Made by a program: the position numbers and the translations under genes. Below the pieces are notes generated by a model. That model was not told the DNA's origin. It ran no database searches and saw only the letters and a list, made by a program, of their open reading frames with translations. DNA of 52,955 bases from Leeuwenhoekiella nanhaiensis (lineage in GTDB: Bacteria > Bacteroidota > Bacteroidia > Flavobacteriales > Flavobacteriaceae): contig NZ_KZ319302.1 of assembly GCF_002744755.1 (NCBI RefSeq), positions 1 to 52,955 on the forward strand. The letters run 5' to 3'. Shown piece after piece: positions 26,281-34,574 of this stretch. The number at the start of each line of letters is the position of its first letter. The stretch's first letter is position 1.

Positions 26281-27039
26281 ATGTGGAATTTAGAAGGAAA
26301 AACCGCTCTGATTACAGGCGGAACTAAAGGGATAGGCCGGGCAACGGTGATGGAATTTGCAAGACTGGGTGCCAAAGTCATTTTTACCGCCCGTAATGGT
26401 GCTGAAGTTGCAGCTTTAGAACAGGAACTTAGCGAGGCAGGCTATATCGCATCAGGTATGGCCGGTGATGTTACTAACGAAGACGATCAGGATAAACTCA
26501 CCGATTTTGTATTTCAGCGCAGCGGTACGCTTGATATTCTGGTGAACAATGCCGGTACCAATATTCGAAAAGAGGCTCACATTTATGAGCCTGAAGAATA
26601 CCGCAAGATCCTGGAAGTAAACCTCATCGCTCCTTTTGAACTTACCCGTAAATTTTTCGCTTTGCTCAAACGCAGTACTCAGGCATCTGTGATCAATGTG
26701 GCATCTGTTGCCGGGTCGCAGGATGTAAAAAGCGGCACGCCCTACGCGATGTCAAAAGCAGGTCTAATTCAGGAAACGCGAAGTCTGGCAAGCGAGTGGG
26801 CAGCCCACAACATTCGTGTTAATGCGGTTTCTCCCTGGTATACCGCTACGCCTTTAGTTCAGGAAGTTATGGATCAAAAGGAACGCTATGAAAAAATCGT
26901 GGAACGCACTCCCATGAAACGCTTTGCAGAACCCGAAGAAATGGCAAATACCATCGCGTTTCTTGCCATGGATAAAGCTTCGTTTATCACCGGACAAAAT
27001 CTTCAGGTAGATGGTGGTCTCAGCGCGAATGCGCTTTAA
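26281..27039 (+). CDS. SDR family oxidoreductase (tropinone-reductase-like)
   Basis: 252 residues, a classical short-chain dehydrogenase: cofactor motif TGGTKGIG (12-19), NNAG (89-92), and the catalytic Ser142, Tyr155 and Lys159 (TPYAMSKA). The Arg in FTARNG after strand 2 favours NADPH. FITGQNLQVDGGLSAN is the family's C-terminal block. It is closest in pattern to tropinone reductase-like SDRs, a group with many substrates, so I give no specific reaction. Confidence 0.92.
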   Translation: MWNLEGKTALITGGTKGIGRATVMEFARLGAKVIFTARNGAEVAALEQELSEAGYIASGMAGDVTNEDDQDKLTDFVFQRSGTLDILVNNAGTNIRKEAHIYEPEEYRKILEVNLIAPFELTRKFFALLKRSTQASVINVASVAGSQDVKSGTPYAMSKAGLIQETRSLASEWAAHNIRVNAVSPWYTATPLVQEVMDQKERYEKIVERTPMKRFAEPEEMANTIAFLAMDKASFITGQNLQVDGGLSANAL

Positions 27040-27207
27040 GAGTGCAGAGTGCTGAATGCTGAGTTATAAAGTTTTAACTCAGAACTCATCACTCTTAACT
27101 CAGGTCTTCTATTTATAAACCGTAAATACAGAATGTAATGCATTGCGCTAAATCCTTGAAACAAAAAAACTCAGAACTCATCACTCTTAACTAAGAACTC
27201 CTATTTA
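27039..27207. repeat. Degenerate heptamer array with a 25-base direct repeat
   Basis: 27039-27115 divides into eleven consecutive heptamers (agagtgc twice, tgaatgc, tgagtta, taaagtt, ttaactc, agaactc, atcactc, ttaactc, aggtctt, ctattta). A 25-base part, 27076-27100, recurs exactly at 27168-27192, followed in both copies by the bases CTATTTATA. In the second copy these are the last codons and stop of the ABC exporter gene. The array sits between two convergent genes. Confidence 0.85.
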
Positions 27208-29033
27208 TACCCCTGCGCCTGAAGGTTGAACAATTCGGCGTAAAGCCTAGGTTTCTGCATCAGTTCTTCGTGCGTGCCCAGTTCGAGTATTTTTCCGTGT
27301 TGTAAAACCAAAATACGGTCTGCCATTCGCACGGTACTGAAACGGTGCGAAATGATGATGCTGGTTTTTCCTTTGGTCAAATCTATAAAGCGCTCAAAAA
27401 CTTCATACTCGGCTTTAGCGTCTAGAGCCGATGTAGGCTCGTCAAGGACCATTACTTTGGCATCTTTCATATACGCCCGCGCCAGAGCCACTTTCTGCCA
27501 CTGTCCGCCCGAAAGCTCCTGGCCCTGTTTAAAGCGCTTACCCAGTTGCGTATCGTAGCCGTGCTGCAAGGTTTCAATCACTTCATTGGCCAGACTCAAT
27601 TGTGCCGCATTTACAATACGCGCATCATCCTGTACGGCCAAAATATCGCCTACAGCAATGTTTTCGCGAAGCGTAAATTCATAGCGAAAGAAATCCTGAA
27701 AAATCACCCCAAAAAACTGCTGATAGGCCGCCTTATCGTAGTTATTGATATTTATTCCATCCAGTAAAATTTCGCCCTGAGTAGGCTCATAGAAGCGTAG
27801 CATCAGCTTAATGAGCGTGGTTTTACCGGCACCGTTTTGACCTACAAAGGCCATCTTCTCACCGGCATTCAATTTAAAACTCACACCTTTCAACACCTCG
27901 TGATCGCTTCCGGGATAGGCAAAATGCAAATCCCTGATTTCAAAACCGGTATGTATCTCTTTTGGCAGGGCCAAAAACTCCCGGTCCTCATCGGCTATTT
28001 TTAAATCGATAAAATCGAAATAGTCCTTAAGATACAAGGCGCTTTCGGTAATACGCGTAAAGTTGGTGAAAAAGGTTTGCAGACCGGTGCGCAGGCGGTT
28101 AAATGAAGCGGAAAGGAAGGTGAGCTCACCAATGGTAATTTCACCCACTAAAACACTGCGAATAATAACCAAATAAGCCCCATAATAGCAAACTACTCCC
28201 AAAACATTAAAACCGGCACTATAAGCGCTACGTTTTATGGTCAGCCTTTTATTGATTTCGAAATATTGCTCGCTCAGGTTTCTAAAGCGTTTGGCAATAA
28301 AATCAGTAAGACCGAAGAGTTTGATCTCTTTTGCCGTTTTATCATTTGCCCCGATGTACCGCAGGTAGTCGAGTTCACGCCTTTCGGCTGTCCAGCTTCT
28401 GGAAATTGAATATTGCTGCCCGCTGAAGCGAATTTCATTTATAAATAAGGGGATAATACTTAGCGCAAGCAAGACGATTAAGATAGGCTGAAAGTAAATA
28501 AGCCCCGCGATGAGTGTGCCTATAGAAATGGTGCTTTGTGCCTGAGCCAGCGCGGTGCTCATAAGCCCTACCCTGCCCTGAGTTTGCTGGCGGGCGCGCT
28601 CCAGCTTATCGTAAAATTCAGAATCTTCAAGCTGACCAATATCAATTTTACTGGTCTTGCGTATCATCTTTTCGGAAGACGCGATGTTATAGCGGTCGCC
28701 CAGCAATCCATCGGTAATCCCGGTAAGGCGATTTAAAATATCAGACAGGATTACGATACCAAACTCCAACAGCACATAATTCCATAAGCTTGTGTAATCG
28801 GGATTTGTAGCGGCTACCTGAGCGATGATCTCGTCAATGATGAGCTTTCCTACCCAAAGAATCACTACCGGAGAAAAGGCATTGATCAATCTGCAAAACA
28901 GATTGGTCAAAAACAGAGGCGGACTAACACTCCATATTTCTTTAAAAAAGCGGGGGATGAACCGCAGCGCCTGAAAGGAAGTCCTGACGCTGGTTTTCTT
29001 TTGATCCTGAATACTACTTAAGCCTTTTGCCAT
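27201..29033 (-). CDS. ABC exporter, fused membrane and ATPase domains
   Basis: 610 residues. The N-terminal half holds six membrane helices (ABC type-1 transmembrane domain); the C-terminal half is the ATPase with Walker A VGQNGAGKTT, signature LSGGQ (QELSGGQWQKVALARA), Walker B KVMVLDEPTSALD and the H-loop ISHRF. It would work as a homodimer or heterodimer in the inner membrane, exporting lipids, peptides or drugs; the substrate is not evident. The ATG lies only four bases behind a full promoter (TTG, 21 bases, TATCTTTG), suggesting a leaderless message. The gene's last bases are duplicated downstream. Confidence 0.9.
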   Translation of the reverse strand: MAKGLSSIQDQKKTSVRTSFQALRFIPRFFKEIWSVSPPLFLTNLFCRLINAFSPVVILWVGKLIIDEIIAQVAATNPDYTSLWNYVLLEFGIVILSDILNRLTGITDGLLGDRYNIASSEKMIRKTSKIDIGQLEDSEFYDKLERARQQTQGRVGLMSTALAQAQSTISIGTLIAGLIYFQPILIVLLALSIIPLFINEIRFSGQQYSISRSWTAERRELDYLRYIGANDKTAKEIKLFGLTDFIAKRFRNLSEQYFEINKRLTIKRSAYSAGFNVLGVVCYYGAYLVIIRSVLVGEITIGELTFLSASFNRLRTGLQTFFTNFTRITESALYLKDYFDFIDLKIADEDREFLALPKEIHTGFEIRDLHFAYPGSDHEVLKGVSFKLNAGEKMAFVGQNGAGKTTLIKLMLRFYEPTQGEILLDGININNYDKAAYQQFFGVIFQDFFRYEFTLRENIAVGDILAVQDDARIVNAAQLSLANEVIETLQHGYDTQLGKRFKQGQELSGGQWQKVALARAYMKDAKVMVLDEPTSALDAKAEYEVFERFIDLTKGKTSIIISHRFSTVRMADRILVLQHGKILELGTHEELMQKPRLYAELFNLQAQGYK

Positions 29034-29037
29034 ACTG

Positions 29038-29069
29038 CAAAGATACTCTTACCGCAAACAGAAAATCAA
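29038..29069 (-). promoter_or_regulatory. Promoter of the ABC exporter (TTG-N21-TATCTTTG)
   Basis: On the minus strand, TTG at 29069-29067, a 21-base spacer, and TATCTTTG at 29045-29038 match the complete Flavobacterium consensus. The -7 box ends four bases before the ATG. Confidence 0.6.
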
Positions 29070-29086
29070 ACGCTGTTGCTTAAAGT

Positions 29087-29821
29087 TTACAGCGTACAAT
29101 CGCAATACGCATCACTTCCTTTACCAAAACGGTAGGTTAGCGTAAGACCTATAAACGTGTACCAGTCGTTATTCTCAAAATTGGGAAGACGATTAGCTTC
29201 TACGCGCTCATCATCGGGAAAAGAACCATCCAGATTGTCATTCAGACTGTACCTTGGCGCCAGTTCAATCCCCAGCATAAAATTGCGTCCCACAAAAGTT
29301 TTGAATCCGGCACCCATAGGTAAGGTGAGCCGGGTACGGGTGCCGTAGACTACAGACTCCACATCCTCAAAACCGTTGGATAATGGGTAATACCCCTCAT
29401 CACCATAAATAGCTCCCACACCTCCGTAAATGTAAAAATCAATGGGATTGGGTTTGTTTTTAAAAAACGAAAAAGGCACAAACTCAAGGGCTACTGCAGC
29501 TTCAATATTGGTATGCTCAAAAGAATAATACAGGTTCTGATTTCTCCCGTTTCCACGAAAACCATCATTGGCGTCCCGGTCGTTATCAGCAAGCGTGAGA
29601 TAGGTAACGCTGGCCCGTGCGCTGAGACTTTCAGTAAAATTCATCTTGCCAATCACGCCAAAAAATGCCCGATTAGGAGCGACAAACGCCTTTTTTCCAA
29701 TTTCACCGTAATAATTAACTCCACCCAGATATAAACCCAGATCGTAAGTAGTCTGTGCCGCAACTGTATGCAGACCCAAAATAAAAAAGCTGCTTAATAT
29801 TGTAAAAATTCGAAAAATCAT
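29087..29821 (-). CDS. Secreted DUF6089 beta-barrel-like protein
   Basis: 244 residues. Signal peptide (cut after VAAQ, residue 23), then YDLGLYLGGVNYYGEIG, the opening of DUF6089 and related PorT-like outer-membrane proteins. Alternating aromatic strands (SARASVTYLTL, FMLGIELAPRYSLND, WYTFIGLTLTYRFG) suggest an eight- to twelve-stranded barrel. The C-terminal end YCDCTL is also typical. Likely in the outer membrane. Same strand as the ABC exporter, but that gene has its own promoter in the 53-base gap. Confidence 0.8.
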   Translation of the reverse strand: MIFRIFTILSSFFILGLHTVAAQTTYDLGLYLGGVNYYGEIGKKAFVAPNRAFFGVIGKMNFTESLSARASVTYLTLADNDRDANDGFRGNGRNQNLYYSFEHTNIEAAVALEFVPFSFFKNKPNPIDFYIYGGVGAIYGDEGYYPLSNGFEDVESVVYGTRTRLTLPMGAGFKTFVGRNFMLGIELAPRYSLNDNLDGSFPDDERVEANRLPNFENNDWYTFIGLTLTYRFGKGSDAYCDCTL

Positions 29822-30062
29822 AAAATGCCGGTTTAAACTAGGAACCCAGGGGTGTTTACTCCCAGAGTTCTGATTGAACTAAAATCTTATTTTGAGTGTA
29901 ACCCGAATAGGGCTATCCCCTCAAAACCCTTTAGGTTGAAGCACTTGTATGATCGCAGATTAGGGGGCGTAGAAATAGGCTTAAATTGACAAGTGAATTC
30001 AGCTTATTTCTTAACTTTCAAAATAATACTATTTCAGTTTATAACGCTAATAAATCAAAAAA

Positions 30063-30935
30063 TTGTCTAATACAGGATTAATAATCGAAGAGCGCGCCCG
30101 GGATATCGGCGACTTTTTAGTGGGAAGATTGCTGCCTTTTCGCAAGAAAAGAATGGTAGGCCCCTTTATTTTTATAGATCATATGGGGCCTAACCAACTG
30201 GGACCCGATTCGTATATGGATGTAGATCAGCATCCACACATTGGGCTTTCTACCCTTACGTATCTTATTGAAGGCGAACTCATGCACGAAGACAGCATAG
30301 GCACTTATCAGCGCATCAAACCCGGTTCTGTTAACTGGATGGTCGCCGGTAAGGGTGTGGTGCATACCGAACGTACCCCTAAAGATATGCGTGATGGCCA
30401 TGTATTTACCATGCACGGCTATCAGATTTGGGTAGCCTTACCCAAAAAACTCGAACATACCGAGCCGGCCTTTCATCACATAGAGGCTGAAGTTTTACCA
30501 CGCTGGCGCGAAAACACTGCAGAATACAAGCTTATCGCCGGTAAGGGTTATGGTAAAACGAGTCCGGTGCCGGTACATTCAGATCTGTTTATGATCGAAA
30601 TAAAAGCCGAAGAGGATCACAAACTCGACATTGCCGGTAAGCTGGAAGGTGAAATTGCGGTTACTCTGGTTTCTGGCGAGGTTGAAGCCTGCGGCGAAAT
30701 CTTTACTGCCGGTCATATGCTGGTAAGTAAAACGGATGAAGTGTGTAAAATCAAACTCCTTAAAGGAGCTCACGTATTTCTTTTTGGCGGAAAACCTTTT
30801 GAAGAAGAACGCCACATTTACTGGAATTTTGTCGCCACCTCAAAAGAGCGCATTGAAGAAGCTAAGCAGCAGTGGAAAGACCGGGAATTTCCCGAAGTTT
30901 CAGGAGACGATACGTATGTACCGCTACCCGGGTAA
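30063..30935 (+). CDS. Pirin family protein
   Basis: 290 residues with a TTG start. N-terminal cupin: PFIFIDHMGP, DVDQHPHIGLSTLTYLIEGELMHEDS and VNWMVAGKGVVHTE, containing the metal ligands (His, His, His, Glu); C-terminal cupin from about residue 175. Pirins are iron-binding cupins, some with quercetin 2,3-dioxygenase activity, others regulatory. No ATG lies nearby in frame. The 241 bases upstream (29822-30062) show no gene and no clear promoter match. It converges on the Bcr-type transporter. Confidence 0.92.
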   Translation: MSNTGLIIEERARDIGDFLVGRLLPFRKKRMVGPFIFIDHMGPNQLGPDSYMDVDQHPHIGLSTLTYLIEGELMHEDSIGTYQRIKPGSVNWMVAGKGVVHTERTPKDMRDGHVFTMHGYQIWVALPKKLEHTEPAFHHIEAEVLPRWRENTAEYKLIAGKGYGKTSPVPVHSDLFMIEIKAEEDHKLDIAGKLEGEIAVTLVSGEVEACGEIFTAGHMLVSKTDEVCKIKLLKGAHVFLFGGKPFEEERHIYWNFVATSKERIEEAKQQWKDREFPEVSGDDTYVPLPG

Positions 30936-30938
30936 ACA

Positions 30939-32153
30939 TCAGGAAGTCTGCAATTGCACAGTTTTATTTTTATTTCGATAATAGATTATCAAAGTCAGGC
31001 TGCATAAAGCGCTTCCAAATAAGATATAAAGTAATGGGATGATACTTTCAGTCACCAGTTGAGATACCAGAATACTGGCCACTGAGCCAAAAATCATTCC
31101 TATACTTCCCACTAATGCCGAGGCACTACCCGCCTGCTTGTTGAAAGGGTCTAGCGACAAAGCCGTGACATTTGGATTTTGAAATCCTACTAAAAACAGC
31201 ATCGAAAATAGAAACGGATATACAATCCAGAATTGAATAGCGACGAAACTTATGGCTAAACCTAAACCGGTCAATACGCTTAGCGCGACACAAGTGGCTG
31301 TGGTAATTTGCAACAGCGAATAGCGTTTTAATGCCAGACGATTCAGTTGACTACCCAGAATTAATCCCAGGGCATTACTTCCAAAAACCCACCCAAAGTG
31401 CTGCTCAGTAAGCCCGAAATATTCAATAAACACAAAAGGAGCGCTACTTACGTAAGCCAGCAGACAACCCATTGTAAAACCACGGGTCATCGCAAAAATG
31501 AAGAATTCCCGGTTTTTCAGTATCGAAATATATTCGCGTACAATTTTTTTGGGCTTCAAGCTGGTCGCCTTGTTGGGCTTCGCACTTTCGGGCAAAACAT
31601 AGGTAATCAGCAACAGCATGATCACAGCAAAAGTCGCCAGAATAAAAAATACGGCTTCCCAGTCAAAAGCTGCAATGACGAGACCGCCCACTGTAGGTGC
31701 GATTATAGGAGCAACTCCCATAATGAGCATCAGCGTTGAAAGGACATCAGCCACCTGTTTCTTCTCAAATAGATCGCGTACAATAGCCTTAGACGCTACC
31801 ATACCCGCACAACCGCCCAGCGCCATAAAAAAGCGGGCGATGATGAGCATATTGAGGTTGAAGCTAAAGGCACAAATTAGCGAAGTCGCGATAAATAAGA
31901 GCAATCCGCCTATGAGCGGACGGCGTCTTCCAAAACGGTCCATAAGCGGGCCATACGCGAGCTGCCCAATGGCAATCCCAATTAAATAACTGGTCAGGGT
32001 AAGACCTACTTTACTGATATCAACTCCAAAATCGTCTGCAACATTTGCAAAGCCCGGCAGGTACATATCTATAGAAAAAGGCCCTATAGCAATGAGTGTC
32101 CCCAGGATGAGGATAATGAGATTTCTCGAGGATGTGGTGAAACGTTTTGTCAT
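30939..32153 (-). CDS. Bcr/CflA family multidrug efflux MFS transporter
   Basis: 404 residues with about twelve membrane helices. The N-terminal SIDMYLPGF, motif A (GPLMDRFGRRRPLIGG) and FFMALGGCAGMVASKAIVRDLF are typical of the Bcr/CflA drug:proton antiporter subfamily (bicyclomycin, chloramphenicol, sulfonamide export in relatives). Actual substrates cannot be inferred. A -7 element stands 16 bases upstream of the ATG. Confidence 0.93.
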   Translation of the reverse strand: MTKRFTTSSRNLIILILGTLIAIGPFSIDMYLPGFANVADDFGVDISKVGLTLTSYLIGIAIGQLAYGPLMDRFGRRRPLIGGLLLFIATSLICAFSFNLNMLIIARFFMALGGCAGMVASKAIVRDLFEKKQVADVLSTLMLIMGVAPIIAPTVGGLVIAAFDWEAVFFILATFAVIMLLLITYVLPESAKPNKATSLKPKKIVREYISILKNREFFIFAMTRGFTMGCLLAYVSSAPFVFIEYFGLTEQHFGWVFGSNALGLILGSQLNRLALKRYSLLQITTATCVALSVLTGLGLAISFVAIQFWIVYPFLFSMLFLVGFQNPNVTALSLDPFNKQAGSASALVGSIGMIFGSVASILVSQLVTESIIPLLYILFGSALCSLTLIIYYRNKNKTVQLQTS

Positions 32154-32169
32154 AACTTATTTGCAAGTG

Positions 32170-32177
32170 CAAAATTA
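32170..32177 (-). promoter_or_regulatory. -7 promoter element for the Bcr-type transporter
   Basis: TAATTTTG on the minus strand, a full TAnnTTTG match, 16 bases before the ATG. A TTG lies only 13 bases upstream, so no standard -33 box. Confidence 0.45.
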
Positions 32178-32362
32178 CAGCTTGTAGCAGCAATAACGGG
32201 CGTCAGGTTGTTATTAAAATGGTAAAACTACAGCCTGTTTTCTTAAGGTAACGATATCGTAAAAGGCCACTAAATGACCTTAAGTCAAGTAACAGGAAAT
32301 GCAGAAAGAAAAATGAATTTTTGAATAAAATCGGGCTCCTAATAAGACCTGGCTCTATCAAC

Positions 32363-32391
32363 AAAAAAGAGATGCAGTCAGCATCTCTTTT
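32363..32391 (-). terminator. Intrinsic terminator for the 73-residue gene
   Basis: Perfect 11-base-pair stem (32365-32375 with 32381-32391), five-base loop AGTCA, followed on the minus strand by a T run. It lies just past the stop at 32400. Confidence 0.85.
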
Positions 32392-32399
32392 AATCTATT

Positions 32400-32621
32400 T
32401 CAGGCGCGTAAACCGGATGCCTGCCTGGGCTCTACCCAGGATTCCTCGGGATGAGAATTGAAGTCTTCAGATTCCCGAACACAATAATCGGTACTCTTCC
32501 TGAACTTTTCGAGCAGTTCAAAATTTACGTGAATCGGAATCTGTAAACCCGGATATTTCAGGGCATACATATCTCCCTTTTTTCCTACTAACTCTAACTC
32601 AATGGGTGTTTCCATAATCAT
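32400..32621 (-). CDS. Hypothetical protein, 73 residues
   Basis: A soluble, mixed-charge protein (METPIELELVGKKGDMYALK...) with no membrane segment. The start may be the ATG at 32621 or the one two codons later at 32615. I recognise no family. The own terminator immediately downstream and a plausible beta-rich N-terminal half (VGKKGDMYALKYPGLQIPIHVN) argue that it is a real gene. It lies between the Bcr-type transporter and a pirin-like gene, all on the same strand. Confidence 0.6.
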   Translation of the reverse strand: MIMETPIELELVGKKGDMYALKYPGLQIPIHVNFELLEKFRKSTDYCVRESEDFNSHPEESWVEPRQASGLRA

Positions 32622-32727
32622 AAGGTTTAATTAATAGTTTTGGCATAAGCCAAACAAAAAAAATACCATTTGAATCCGGAAGTCTTTCGCCCAAATAAAA
32701 CTGTCAAAATTTCACCCCAAATGCGTC

Positions 32728-33444
32728 TTAACCCAGTTGAAGCGGAACTTCCATAAATAAAACCGAGGCATTCTCTGAAGCTTTCAGTTCAACAGGATTA
32801 CTCTCGTAAATCCCAAGGCCATCGCGGCGTTCCAGTTTCTGTTCGCCGGCTGTGATACTGCCTTCCAAAACAAAAATATAGAGTCCGTTTGAAGCTTTTT
32901 TAAAGTCGTAGGTTAAGCTTTTTCCCGACTCAAGATCGGTCAGATGAAACCAGGCATCCTGATAAATCCATACGCCTTCGTCTTCTTTATTGGGCGAAAG
33001 TACCTGCTGCAGTTTATTTTTTCGGTCTGCTTTATCAAGCGTAATCTGATCGTAACGCGGCTCGACGTTCTGTTTATTTGGAATAACCCAGATTTGTAAG
33101 AAACGAACCTCCTCGTCTTTATTTTTGTTGTATTCAGAATGTTGAACCCCGGTACCGGCGCTCATCACCTGGATGTCGCCTTCTTTTATCACCGTGGTGT
33201 TGCCCATACTGTCTTTATGCTCCAGATCACCGGATAGCGGAATGGAAATGATTTCCATATTTTGATGCGGATGGGTTCCAAAACCCATACCTCCACTTAC
33301 CTTATCATCGTTAAGCACACGCAAAACACCAAAATTCATCCGCTGCGGATCGTAATAATTAGCGAAACTAAAGGTATGCTTACTGTGTAACCAGCCGTGA
33401 TTGGCATCGCCACGGGTATCGGCTTTATGAAGAACTGCTTTCAT
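32728..33444 (-). CDS. Pirin-like bicupin (YhhW type)
   Basis: 238 residues, two cupin domains. Motifs in order: GWLHSKHTFSFANYYDP, GFGTHPHQNMEIISIPLSG with metal-ligand histidines, MSAGTGVQHSEYN with the His/Glu pair, and a second, ligand-poor cupin. This is the YhhW branch of pirins, where E. coli YhhW shows quercetin 2,3-dioxygenase activity in vitro. It is the second pirin gene within 3 kb, but of a different subfamily from the one at 30063. Cytoplasmic; physiological role uncertain. Confidence 0.92.
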   Translation of the reverse strand: MKAVLHKADTRGDANHGWLHSKHTFSFANYYDPQRMNFGVLRVLNDDKVSGGMGFGTHPHQNMEIISIPLSGDLEHKDSMGNTTVIKEGDIQVMSAGTGVQHSEYNKNKDEEVRFLQIWVIPNKQNVEPRYDQITLDKADRKNKLQQVLSPNKEDEGVWIYQDAWFHLTDLESGKSLTYDFKKASNGLYIFVLEGSITAGEQKLERRDGLGIYESNPVELKASENASVLFMEVPLQLG

Positions 33445-33613
33445 GAGAATTGAGATTTAAAATTAAGAATCCTGATAACCAATCAGAATCCAATTGATTT
33501 GGTAATACTAGTCGGTTATAGATGTAAAACTTACATTCATTTTACAACACCATCGCCTGGAATACTATCTTAAAATATAAAGCTAACTTATACAATACAA
33601 AGCCTAAGCTTCG

Positions 33614-33621
33614 TATTTTTG
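33614..33621 (+). promoter_or_regulatory. -7 promoter element for the lipoprotein gene
   Basis: TATTTTTG, matching TAnnTTTG, 20 bases before the ATG at 33642. Confidence 0.45.
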
Positions 33622-33641
33622 AATTTACTAATTTACACACT

Positions 33642-34355
33642 ATGAAAAAATTACTACTCAGTCTTGCAGGTCTTGCGGCTTGTATCGCTTGCAAAAATGA
33701 ACCTAAAGCCGAAACGGAAGAATCTGTTGAAGTTGTAGAAGTGGTTGAAGAACCCCGCACTGCAGAGCAGGAAGTGGCCTATAAAATCGCAGAGGCTAAC
33801 GGTCTTGCCAATTGGGATAAGGTTAAAGAGCTACAGTTTACCTTTAACGTAGATCGCGGCGATGAACACTTTGAAAAATCGTGGATCTGGGAACCCAAAA
33901 GTCAGGACATCACCATGATGACCGCTCAGGATACCGTGAGCTTTAACCGTGCAACGGTTGACAGCACGAGTATGAATGCAGATAAAGCGTTTATCAACGA
34001 TTCCTACTGGTTGCTGGCGCCTATGCATTTGGTTTGGGATAAAGAAAACACCCAGCTAAGCGTTCAGGATACTGCCACGTCTCCGCTTAGTAAAACCTTG
34101 ATGCACAAGATCACACTTACCTACGGTGGCGAGGGTGGCTACACTCCGGGAGATGCTTACGATTTCTTTTATGACGACGAGTATATGGTACGTGAATGGA
34201 TCTTCAGAAGAGGAAATGTTTCCGAATTTTCTATGGTAACTACCTGGGAAGATTATGAGGATTATAACGGCGTTAAAATCGCTTCAGACCATAAAACTGC
34301 TGACGAAAAGTTTCGCCTCTATTTTACAGACATAGCGGTCAAGACCGAAGAGTAA
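33642..34355 (+). CDS. Lipoprotein of unknown function
   Basis: 237 residues. Lipoprotein signal MKKLLLSLAGLAACIAC with lipidated Cys17, then an acidic linker rich in Glu and Val, then a beta-rich domain (about 45-235) with repeated strand motifs such as LQFTFNVDRG, SWIWEPKSQDITM and REWIFRRGNVSEF. The pattern recalls LolA/LolB-like lipid-binding folds common in Bacteroidota, but that is a guess from strand pattern. Own promoter and terminator. Confidence 0.78.
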   Translation: MKKLLLSLAGLAACIACKNEPKAETEESVEVVEVVEEPRTAEQEVAYKIAEANGLANWDKVKELQFTFNVDRGDEHFEKSWIWEPKSQDITMMTAQDTVSFNRATVDSTSMNADKAFINDSYWLLAPMHLVWDKENTQLSVQDTATSPLSKTLMHKITLTYGGEGGYTPGDAYDFFYDDEYMVREWIFRRGNVSEFSMVTTWEDYEDYNGVKIASDHKTADEKFRLYFTDIAVKTEE

Positions 34356-34375
34356 TTTCTAGATCACAACCTTGT

Positions 34376-34411
34376 AAAAGCCATTTGAGAAATCAGGTGG
34401 CTTTTTTTGTG
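34376..34411 (+). terminator. Intrinsic terminator after the lipoprotein gene
   Basis: Twelve-base stem with two G-U pairs (34376-34387 with 34394-34405 region, AAAAGCCAT.../...GTGGCTTTT), T run. Confidence 0.8.
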
Positions 34412-34472
34412 AATGGTGATTTGGGCGTGCCCCTGCGGGTCATGCCTGCATTTGGTAGCAGATAGTCTTCAA

Positions 34473-34510
34473 GCTCCTCCCCTTTGAAGGGGAGGCCGCG
34501 AGGGGATGTT
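34473..34510. repeat. REP-like palindrome, copy A
   Basis: GCTCCTCCCCTTTGAAGGGG is the left part of a palindrome (34476-34495) followed by GGCCGCGAGGGGATG. Related copies lie at 47508-47542, 48498-48534 and 48551-48585. The remaining intergenic sequence up to 34574 shows nothing else. Confidence 0.7.
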
Positions 34511-34574
34511 CGTTTCTCCTTCACGCAAAAGATCACTTACAGGCAGTTAATCTCTTTAGCGTTATCCATAAAAA

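Noticed and set aside
26096-26293. 65-codon frame on the plus strand
   Set aside because: It runs across a terminator and the SDR promoter and has no protein-like features; better explained as the candidate RNA and leader.
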